A stretch of DNA of 64,000 bases, taken from Acanthochlamys bracteata (lineage: Eukaryota > Streptophyta > Magnoliopsida > Pandanales > Velloziaceae). This document shows positions 49,601-59,607 of the stretch, piece after piece. The notes beneath the pieces were generated by a model, which saw only the letters and a list, made by a program, of their open reading frames with translations, had not been told where the DNA came from and searched no databases. The stretch's first letter is position 1. Every line of letters starts with the position of its first letter. Both the position numbers and the translations under genes were made by a program. The stretch covers positions 4,092,001 through 4,156,000 of the forward strand of contig CM034133.1 of NCBI GenBank assembly GCA_019914995.1. Direction: 5' to 3'.

Positions 49601-50112
49601 GGCTATCTTATGACTGCTAATGTTAATGGTCAAATATTCCGGGGAGTCCTATTTGCTCCTGTAAGTTCAATGGGTTAATGAGTACCTGCATCTTATTTTA
49701 ACTATTGTATAACTTTTTAGGTCTAGTTGTTTAGATTGGTGAAGATGATGCATTCCTTACTATTATAACTAACATCTCAATTACCATCTCTTTTACTGAT
49801 ATCAATTTAATCTGGATATATTCCTACCATCAGGTGCCAATTACTGCAGCTCCTCGGCCCCTGATACATTGCCAGCCCTTGTCTATTGGAAACCCTATTG
49901 GTTCCCATCAATGCTCAGCACCAATAAATGCTATTCCAACTCATGCCAGACCATTGCTGCAGCCAACTTCGTTTATGGGTAGTCCTGAGTGCGGCCACCA
50001 CTTGCAACATTCTTCTTCCATAGGGGTTGCCAAAAACAACCCTATAAAGCCTAATAACGACCTACAAGGTGTTGTTCTCACATTAGCAGGACCAGGAGGA
50101 AGTAGCCATTAG
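46647..50112 (+). CDS. Kelch-repeat protein (galactose oxidase/kelch superfamily)
   Basis: A beta-propeller protein likely to act as a protein-binding scaffold; its partner is unknown. Nine coding exons: 46647-46781, 47611-48138, 48259-48324, 48432-48598, 48684-48837, 48922-49012, 49086-49462, 49556-49660 and 49834-50112, with frame kept, 633 residues. Residues ~25-310 form six kelch repeats, each with the GG pair and spaced Tyr/Trp (VVYVFGGCCGG, MYIFGGTNGSKKVNDLYVLD, LVIFGGSGEGDSNYLNDVHV, LFVYGGDCGD, IYIVGGVGDKHYYSDVWVLD, MVIYGGCGEDEHPLNELLIL). A polar Ser-rich linker with a basic VKRRK follows. The C-terminal part has a conserved-looking block (GAEVRGTVDGAFDSGYLMTA, NGQIFRGVLFAP). There is no signal peptide or membrane segment. 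The intron after exon 3 has a GC donor. No lesion seen. I recognise the fold and a plant family with this architecture, but not a specific gene. Confidence 0.93.
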
Positions 50113-52259
50113 GATAGCAAAATTTTTAAGCCATCATTCTAGACTCGTAGTAGAAGATTTTGTGTGTTTTGTGTCGTTTTTGTAAATAGGAATCTTAGAA
50201 TAAGCGTTGTTGAGTTTTTATCCTCAGTTTGATGGAGTTTATCATGCTGAGAATCGCAGTAGTTGCTCTATGGACTTCCTATTGTTGTATACACTATAAC
50301 ATGATGTAGTATATATCTTGGTAATCAATATATGTGATTTCGAATTTCCCAACCGTTTTCTTTTTGATGGAGACGTTGTGTGTTTATGTGACTGGGGATG
50401 TGTGGGAGTGTTTATGTGAGTCTTTTGAATAAAAAGTATTTTAAAATATAAAAATAAGTTTTATTTTTTATCAAAATAAAATAAAATAAAATAATAATAA
50501 GATTTTCTAACATAAAATTTTTTTAAAATTTTAAATAAATTTAGTAGATATAATAGAAAATTTATCAATGTAAAATAAATAGGCGTTTTTGAAAGCTCTT
50601 AAATGCTATGCCAAACTATGTCTACTATGAAAATGATATTTATGTCTTTAAAAAAAAAATTTATGATTGATGCAGATTCTTACGAGAAACTTATCCTAAT
50701 AGAATCTGTAATAGAATCTTATGTAATTACTCACATTTAAGCTAGATCGTTTCTTCTACTAGCTTTATTAGTTTTGGTGGATGTAAGGGAGTTAAGATCT
50801 ACTAGTCATCTAACTACACATCCTTCCGAGTTGAGTTAAAATGAGAAAATTATTTCGATGGCAGAAAGTCTGATTGCACTAAGGGTCTATTTTACTTGCT
50901 TAAATGTGAGTTTTAAAACATAAACTATTAAAAAGTAAGTTATGAAAGTAATTTATAAAAAATAATATAACTTATTTGGAATTGATTTTTTGCGGAATAA
51001 TTACTTTAGCTAAGTGCGTGTTTACCAACCCTTTAAATTTCACTTTTTATAAACTAATTTTTATATAAAATAAATAATAATTTTAAAATAAAATTTTTCT
51101 ATCAAAATTTTTTTTCAAAATTTATTTTCAAAACTTATTATTAATATAAAATTTATATAAAAAATTATTTTTATTAAATATTTTTAATTAATTTTAAATT
51201 TTATTTTTAAAAAAGTGAGTTTATTTTGAAATAAACACACTCTAAGTAAGCAAGGAGATTTTTTTGAGTGCTTGAAGTAAGAAATTTTTTTTAAAAATTT
51301 ATTTTGAGATTTTTAAAAAAAAATAATTAATTTTTATTTAAAAATAAAAATTATACATATAAAAATTATAATATGTAATTTATTTATACATTTTAAATTA
51401 AAAAAATTTGTAAAAAATTTATTATGAACGTAAAAATTTAAAATAAAAATAGCGAGAAATTCAAAACCACAAAGCCACCTAGTCATAAATTCTCTTTCTT
51501 TTTTTTTTTTTAACCTACTCTTCTAAAAAAAATATGAAAAATGGTATTTAGGGAGTTAGGTCTGGTGAAGAAGTTAGCTCCACCATCAACTAAATTGTCT
51601 GACCAGTGCAGAGTTCAAAATTGTAGTTGCCTTGTCACAAATTTGCGCATAATTTAGTTATACAACTCATTGCATCAGAATATTTATTAAAAATGGTATC
51701 ACTATTACCAAAATAGTACTCACAGAACTTTTTCAATTAAATATGAAAAAGAGGTATTCTAGAACAAAATTTTTTAACTGAAAGATAAAAATAAATAATA
51801 ACAAATTCTTAGGATAAAAATGGTATCACCATTACCAAAACAGTGCTCACAGAACTTTTTCAATTAAATTTGCAAAAAGGTTTTGTAGAACAAATTTTTT
51901 TAAAAATAAATATAAATTTCTTAACTGAAAGATAAAAATAAATAATAACAAGTTCTTAGGATGTAAAATTTTTCTGTATTTTTTAAATTTTAATTTTTTT
52001 TAGATTATTGTATAAATTTTATTAAAAAATATAAATAAAAAATTAGAATGAAAAATACTCTAAAAAATCAGGCCCTATTTAAATGTCAATCCAAAAAAAT
52101 TGCCGGATAATTGATTTATTCGACGGGTCATCGGATCGATCCACTGGATCAATCTCGTTGGTTCCGATCACATTGATCGAAATTCAGATCATCAACCACA
52201 CCAGTTCCAGATTTCTACTAATTATTTGAATTATTCAAAAACCTTATAGAGAAAACAAC
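50113..52259. other. Intergenic DNA, AT-rich
   Basis: The first ~250 bp are the likely 3' UTR of the kelch gene. 50418-50620 is another AT-rich block ending in TGCTATGCCAAAC. The rest is AT-rich with no exon that I recognise. Confidence 0.5.
51689..51962. repeat. Imperfect tandem duplication, unit about 125-147 bp
   Basis: Two adjacent copies each start with AAAAATGGTATCACYATTACC and end with ATAACAARTTCTTAGGAT. The first spans about 51689-51815 and the second about 51816-51962. The second has a short internal insertion (AAAAATAAATATAAATTTC) and several substitutions. Confidence 0.8.
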
Positions 52260-52336
52260 ATGGTGAACAACAGTGTAGCAGCATCACCGCCGCAGTTATC
52301 TCTATAGGCAACAGCACGGAGCTAGTTCAATCCTCC

Positions 52337-55300
52337 GTGCAATCAAATAGATATTGTTAAAAGAAAGGTTTAGTCCAACATTGCTTATCAATAGTCCTGA
52401 GATGATATTCATAAAGATTTTGGATCACTCTTCTCCTTGCCAATTGATTTTAAGAATAATTTTAAATTCGTCACATGATATCAGAGCGGATTGAGCCGGA
52501 TCGGTCCAAAATATGGGCTAAATCTAACTTTGTTATCAATATCTATTCAGGGCTTTCATAGTCCCCTTTATTTCAGGGCAAATTATTCCGCTTCATTTCA
52601 GGACAGATATCCGGTTTCATTCAAAGGACAGTTGTCCGCTACATAGAGCAAATAATCCATTTCATTTTCGGGCAGGTCGCCCGCTTCATTCAATTCATTA
52701 TAGCGCACGTAGCCCGCATCAATTCAATTTATAAAAGAAAAAAGGAAAAAAAAAAGAACGCTCTGCTGGAGGGCAGGTGTTAAAAGAAAGGTTTAGTCCC
52801 ACATTGCTTATCAATGGTCCTGAGATGATATTCATAAATACTTGGGCTCACTCTTCTCCTTGTCAATTGATTTTGAGAAAAATCTTAAGTTCGTCATAGA
52901 TATTAACTATTCAAATATAATTCAACCACAATAACCACACACAACATAATATTCTACTATCTCAATAATAATAGACAAATAAATTCATCTCTAGTACACA
53001 ACTAAAAAATCACTTCATCTCTAGCTACAATGCTAAATGATACACATATTCAAAAAATAATAGAAAATAGAGAAGTTAATTCACCTAGAATTTAAGGAGG
53101 ATTAAATTGAACCAAATAAGTGAAGGATTTCAACAACAATGAGATAAGAGAGTTTCTCTTTCTTTTTTTTTTCTTCTTCTTTACCTTCTTTCTCTCTTTT
53201 CTTTCTCCCTCTTTTTCTCTTGTGGCTGCTAGGGTTGTTCCACCATCGTAAAAAAAAAACTTTCTCCCGATCCATCTCCTTTCTCTTATTGTCTTTCTTT
53301 TCTTCTAATTGCAACTTAAGGCCACAATGATGGAAAGTAAAACATTTGAGTCCTTCATACCGGAGGAAAACTCAACAAATTCCTATTTTCGACTATGTGG
53401 AGGATGATGAGGGCTTCACCAAACCCGCCTTCGCAGTATATGCGGCATGCTTCTCAAAGGTCAACGTCTTAGTTAACATATCGGCGTCATTTTCATCGGT
53501 GTGAACGTTCTTAAGATGTAGAGTTTATTCTCAAGTTCATCCTGAATCTAATAGTATCTCATCAATATGTTTGGACTTCGAGTGAAAACTTGGGATTCTT
53601 ACTTAAATGAATGACACTTTGACTATCATAGAGAATAACAAACTTGTCTTGCTTAATGCCCAACTTATCTAAGAGTCTTTGCATCCACAATATTTTCTTG
53701 CAAGTTTCAGTAGTGGCTATATATTCCGCCTCAGTGGTAGATAAAGCAGCACACTTTTGCAATTTAGATTGCCAAAAAATTGCTCCGTCTGCAAAAGTAA
53801 ACAAGTAGCCAGAAGTTGATTTTCTACAATCAATATCACCTGTCATGTCTGCATTGGTGAAGCGTTCCAACTTCAGCTCACCACCTCCAAAATATATACA
53901 CATCTTAGAAGTGCTTCTAAGATAACGGAGTATCCACTTTACGACATTCCTATACTCTTTTTCTGGATTTGCAAGAAATCTACTAACCACACCAACGGCA
54001 TATGCTATGTCGGGCCTTATACAACATCGCATACATTAAGCTTCCTATAGCTGACCCATAGGGAATCTTTTCTATTTCCTCATTCTCTTTGTCACACGAA
54101 AAACTGTCTAGAGCTTAATTTAAAGTGCCCACCAAGAGGAGTTCCAACCGGCTTTGCTTTGTCCATATTGAACTTTTGAGCATCCTCTCAATGTAAGGTT
54201 CTTGAAATAACCACAACTTTCCGCGCTTTCTGTTACGGAAGATCTTCATGTCCAAAATTTTCTTTATCGGTCTTAAGTCTTTCATATCAAAAGACTTACT
54301 AAACTCTTTCTTTAATTTGCCAATCTTGATAGTGTCTTGCCCAATAATCAACATATCGTCCACATAAAATAAGAGGATCATAAAGTCACCATCATCAAAT
54401 TTCTTCACATAAACATAATGGACAGAAATGGTTGTTACATATCTGTAGTTTGCCATAAAAGAGTCAAATTTCTTATACCATTGCCTTGGGGCTTGCTTCA
54501 AACTTATAAACTCTTCCTCAATTTGCTTTGTCTTTTACTTTGAACCTTTCGATTGGTTCATATAAATCTTTTCCTCTAAATCACCATAAAGGAAAACGGT
54601 TTTCACATCAAGTTGCTCCATTTCTAAATTCATACTTGCGACAAGGCCTAAAATAAATCGGATTGAAGACATCTTCACCACCGGAGAAAACATTTTTTCA
54701 AAGTCAATACCTTTCTTTTGACCAAAACTCTTCACAACCAATCTTGACTTGTATCTTAGTTGTGAGCTATATTCTTCAGTTTTCAATCGGAAAGCCTATT
54801 TATTCTTAAGTGCATTCTTACATTTGGTAGCTTCACCAACTAAAAGGTATCATTCTTATGCAAGGATTGCATCTCCTCTTGCATAGCTCTTAACCATTCT
54901 TCTTTGTGTTGATGTGACACTACTTCTTCATAATTTTTAAGGTCTCCCTCATCTATGATCAAAACATACTCATTAGGGGATATTTGGTAGAAAGCTGAGG
55001 CTCTCTACTGGATCTTCTCACTTAAGGTTGTGTTGGTGGAGAGATTTTTTCGTGTTGCTCACGCAAAATTTCTTCGTGGGATGCATTATGATCATCGCTA
55101 ACATCATTGTTACCATTATGCATATCTCACCCTTGATGTTGTGTCGTAGGTGTAGTAGTGCTCGGGCTCAAATCAATATAAGCTCTTGAAGTAGACCTAG
55201 GTTTTTCGCTCTTCTCAAAGTCTTCAATGATTTGGTCTTCAAGAAAAATAACATCTCTACTTCTGACAATATTTTTGTCAATAGGATCACAAAGTCTTAG

Positions 55301-57928
55301 CCAAACTCATAGCCAATAAATATACATTGCTTGGATTTCACATCAAGCTTGAACCTCTCATCTTTTGGGATATGCACAAAAATTTCACAACCAAACACCT
55401 TCAAATGATCATAAGATATTTTTTTACCTGTCCAAATCTGTTAAGGCATATTAAAGTTAAGTGGAAAATAACGAGAAAAGTTGATCACATCTACTGCTGT
55501 GCGCATTGCTTCACCCCAAAAGGACTTTGGAAGTTTGGCATGTGAGACCATAAATCGGATTCTCTCACAAATAGTATAGTTCATTCTTTCGGCAACTCCA
55601 TTATGTTGAGGTGTATTGGAAAAGTCTTTTCAAAGCAAATTTCATGCTCTTGACAGTATCTCTCAAAAAGCCTTCTATACTCTCCACCATTATCTGCACG
55701 AACGTATTTGAGCCTTTTACATGTTTCTCTTTCAACACTTGTATGAAAATTCTTAAACACCTCAAATATTTGGTCTTTGAACTTCAAAGCAAAAGCCCAT
55801 ACTTTTCTGGAGTGGTCATCAATAAATGAAACATAATATAAAGCACCGCCAAGAGAAGTAGCACTCATAAAACATACATCAATGTGTACAAACTTTAGGA
55901 TGTTTGACTTTCTAGATGATAGTGATATTTTAAATACTACTCTATGTTGCTTTCCATTAACACAATGAGTGCAAGTTTCAAGAGATATACCATCCAAAGG
56001 TAGAAATTTCTTCCTTTTGAGAATTTCAAGTTCCTTCTCGCTCCTATGTGGCATAGATGTATATGCCAAAGGTTAGTGGAGGAGTTATGAACTGCATTCA
56101 CTTACTCCATACATATCTTTATTTGTGTGAAATAGAGAGAACCAACCTTTTGGCCTCTTGCCACCCCAAGAGTTCCTTTGGTGAGCTTCCACTTTCCTTC
56201 ACTATGCCTATTCACATAGCCTTCTTCATCAAGTACTCCGGTAGAGATCAAATTGAGACGCAAATTAGAAACATGTCTCACATTCTTCAGAAATAGTTTG
56301 TATCCAATGTCGGTCTCCAACAATACATCTTCTATGCCAATGATTTTGGATACTCTTTAATTTGCCATTTTTACTCTACCAAAATCGCCACAAGTATAAG
56401 ATGTGAAAAGATCTTTTTTACAAAAGATATGAAAAATAGCACCCGAATCAATCACCCATGAAGAATCCTCACTAGTGGATTAACATATGTTTCATTGTAG
56501 ACAATAGTGACTCGTCATTGGATGTAACCACTGCGACATTCTTCTTTTCATCCTTCTCAACATATCCTCCATTGGCTATGTCATGCTTCTTCTTTCTGCA
56601 CACTCTCTCCATATGACTTAACTTCTTGCAATAGTAGCACTCAATATTCCTTCGGAATTTGGATTTTTCTCTTGACTTGCTTCTATTGTCGTGACTATAT
56701 TTGTCTTGACTTGCTTCTCTCCCTACTCTCAACTGCCAATGCATAAGATTTGTAAGTAATCCCTAATTCCTTCATTCTAGTCTCTTTATTCAATATACTA
56801 TCTTTTTTCATTTGCATTGTTACTTTGCCATTTGGAGCTGAGTTCCTGAGTGAGACAACTAGAGTTTCTCAACTGTCTAGTAATCAACTAAGGAGTATGA
56901 TAGCTTGTATCTCATCATCAAGCAATATGCCTATGCCTGTAATCTGGTTCATTACATTCTGAAAACTGCTTAAATGCTCGGCCATGGATCTCCCTTCTTT
57001 CCTTTTTGTTTCGGATCATAAATGTCTTGTTCTGAGCTATCTTTCTCTCGTAGAGACTCTTCAGTTTTGCCCATAGCTTTTGAGCATCTATCTCTGATGG
57101 CACATGATTGGAAGACACTATCATCAATCCACTGTCTAATCAATACATTATTCTTGCGATTCAGCTTCTTCCAATCAGCTTTAGATATGGAACTCGACTT
57201 AGCGTTGTTCCCTTCAATTGGATCATACAAGTTCTTCCAATAAAGTATGTCATTCATACGTGGCTTCCAAATTGAGTAGTTGGACGAGGTGAGGTTCACC
57301 ATACTACCACCTACACTCTCCTCCATTTGATTGCACAAGAAATTTCAACCAGCAACCTATCTCTGATACCACTTTGACGAGGTGATAATAATTTGTGACA
57401 AATATTCACGAATCAAATCTATCATTTTTTGTGCAATCAAATAGATATCAACTATTTAAATATAATTCAATCACAAGAAGCACACACAACATAATTTTCT
57501 ATTATCTCAATAATAATAGACAAATAAATTCATCTCTAGTTCACAACTAGAGAATCACTTCATCTCTAGCTACAATGCTAAATAATACACACATTCAAAT
57601 CACAATAAAAAATAGAGAAGTTTAGAACAAATTCACCTAAAATTTAAAGAGGATTAAATTGAACCAAATAGGTGAATGATTCTAATAACAAAGAGACAAG
57701 AGAGCTTCTATTTCTTTCTCTTTTTCCTTCTTCACCTTCTTTCTCTCCCTTCTTTCTCCCTCTTTTTCTCTTGCGGCTGCTATGGCTATTTCACCATCAT
57801 AAAAAAAAACTTTCTCTCGATCCATCTCCTTTCTGTTATTGTTTTTCTTTTCTTCTAATTGCAACTTAAAACCACAATAATAAAAAGTAAAATATTTGAG
57901 TCTTCCATATTGGAGAAAAAATCCAACA
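52337..57928 (-). mobile_element. Ty1/copia retrotransposon, decayed, with a nested TRIM
   Basis: The right LTR, which is 5' in element sense, is 57375-57928 (554 bp; TGTTGGATTT...CGTCA on the minus strand). Next to it is a primer-binding site TGGTATCAGAG (57363-57373), complementary to initiator tRNA-Met. The left LTR ends at 53377; it lacks about 60 bp at its outer end and is interrupted by a TRIM. Minus-strand coding pieces in order: gag (56970-57338) with zinc knuckle CYYCKKLSHMERVC near 56620; protease WVIDSGAIFH near 56440; GAG-pre-integrase 56102-56323; integrase 55581-56069 (HIDVCF, YYVSFIDDHSRKVWAF, RADNGGEY); reverse transcriptase 54115-54786 (LLFYVDDMLIIG); RNase H 53562-54032 (STTEAEYIA). 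The order PR-INT-RT-RH is the copia order. Frameshifts and stops between the pieces make it inactive. The target duplication appears to be AATCC/AGTCC. Confidence 0.93.
52355..52898 (+). mobile_element. TRIM element inserted in the copia LTR
   Basis: Terminal-repeat retrotransposon in miniature, 544 bp. Two 121-bp direct repeats lie at 52355-52475 and 52778-52898. Both start TGTTAAAAGAAAGGTTTAGT; one ends CGTCACA and the other CGTCATA. A primer-binding site TGATATCAGAGC for initiator tRNA-Met follows the first repeat at 52476. A purine-rich tract (AAAAAGGAAAAAAAAAAG, then GGAGGGCAGG) precedes the second. A perfect 5-bp target duplication GATAT flanks it at 52350-52354 and 52899-52903. Nothing is coded inside. 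The intact right copia LTR shows the empty site (AATAGATATCAACTATT). Confidence 0.92.
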
Positions 57929-58518
57929 AGTCCAACCGTTCTCTTTGTTCTTCTGAATCTCGTCATCAACACTATTGTTGTTACTTCCAAAGCTTCATCG
58001 AAATCGCAAGATAATAATGAAGAAGAAATAGAGAGAAATGTCAAAGCAAACAATGGAAATAATAATGAAAAGTAGCAACATTCAAGAAATATCGCTTGTG
58101 CTCCTTCACTAGCTTGATCTCCCTCTATTGTTCTTGATCGGCTTCACTCGTTCACTCTCCACCGAGATACTACTCTCCTTAACCCCAGCAGCAAACACAG
58201 CCGCCATCCATGGAGATCAACCACCATTTCCACGAAGAAGAAGAAGGTCATCAGCAGCTTATAGACAGAAGTCGGTCAGATGCGAAACCAAGAACAATGG
58301 AATTGCTAGAGAAACTAGCCAGAAAATTGAAGAAGTCAAGGAGCGAGATGTCGGCTTTCAATCATTTCAAAGAGGCTGATGTTGCTGTAGCAACGGAAGT
58401 AATGCTGGCACTAGTGAAGACAGTGGTGGTGGAGGAGGTTGTGGAAGAAGAAGCCGACGGCGAAGGAAAGGAAGATGCAAGAGCTGATTCTTTCATTAAC
58501 AGATTCAAACAACAGTGA

Positions 58519-59607
58519 GATCATTGGAAAGCCGAGCATATCTTTGCTCGAGCAAAGTGCAAACTTGTTCAATAGCGATCGCTGCAGCATTTACTTCCAT
58601 TCGTATAGTGTCAAGCTGCTTTTCGATCGCTGTCTCCATCACCTGTCGCCGTTGACTCGGTGTAAGTAAATGACTCGATCCGAAACGATAGCTGGGTCAT
58701 CAATTTTCGATTAGACCTAAATTGATTTGGTCCGAATCCGACTATACTATACCCAACACATCACCTAAATGGCAAACTCAAATAAATTCATTGTACGATA
58801 TTTTTAGAAAAAAAACACCCGAGCTAAAATGTGATGTTGTCTAGTTTTAAAATCTATACCCCTCTTTCATGTCTCTAGTTGCACACCGAGCTTAAACAGA
58901 TTGCACAACTGTTTACTTCACTTTAAGTAAATTAAAAAAAATTAAAATTCACTTTTTAATAATTTCTTATATTATTTTTAAATGTGTTTCTATAAATTTA
59001 ATTATTAATAACTTTCTTTTTATTTATTTTTGAGAAATTCACTTACAAGCAATTAAATATGTTCTCTATGAATTTGGTATTATTTTTTCATGCTCTCTAT
59101 CTAAGTTGCACAATTAAAACTAAACTAAATTGAGCTAACTAATTCTTATCATGTTAGAAAGGTAGTGCTTCCTTATAAATACTCTTTAACTTATATAATA
59201 TCTTTTTAAGATTCAAAGTTTTTTTGAACATGTCTATTTCTCAGAGAGAAAAACTCCAGACTTTTATAATTTTGTAAAAGGGAACCAGTAAATTTATTTA
59301 GCAAAAAGGGAATCTGAGCTTTTAATGTAATTGATAATCAATCCTAACAAAGCAGGAATCCGATTCTTTGTGTTATGAACTAACTCTAACTACATTCATA
59401 ACCAAAGTAGCCTGAGTTTTAACAAAATATGTGAACGTATTTAATTTAATTAAAATATAGAGGGCCAAAAATTGCAAAATAAAATCACCTTTATTTTAAA
59501 AGAACTAGCTTGGTTCTTAACCTCGCCCGCCACGCTAGCTCTTTCTCTACTCTGAAACATTTCCATTTCAATATTTCCTTTTTCTTCTTCTTCTTCTTCT
59601 TCTCGCG
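58519..59607. other. Intergenic DNA upstream of the EB_dh gene
   Basis: No gene recognised. A CTT-repeat tract at 59581-59603 lies directly before the EB_dh start codon and is probably in its 5' UTR. The frame at 58439-58669 overlaps the pseudogene end and is not a gene. Confidence 0.5.

Larger units (their letters stand above)
52260..58518 (+). pseudogene. DUF4408/DUF761 gene split by a copia element
   Basis: Family members are small plant proteins with an N-terminal hydrophobic DUF4408 segment and a C-terminal DUF761 motif; their function is poorly known. The 5' piece is 52260-52335 (MVNNSVAASPPQLSL, stop, ATARS, stop, FNP). The two stops stand where the family usually has Trp, so both look like TGG-to-TAG. 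The gene resumes directly after the copia element at 57929 with SPTVLFVLLNLVINTIVVTS. Then come two stops, a SPSIVLDRL box, a frameshift and a 102-codon open frame at 58210-58518. That frame holds acidic and His-rich stretches, RSRSDAKPR, KLKKSRSEMSAFNHF and the DUF761 end ADSFINRFKQQ, cut before the usual LQRLDSI tail. The insertion, stops and frameshift make it a pseudogene. The 3' frame could still be annotated as a gene by mistake. Confidence 0.85.
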
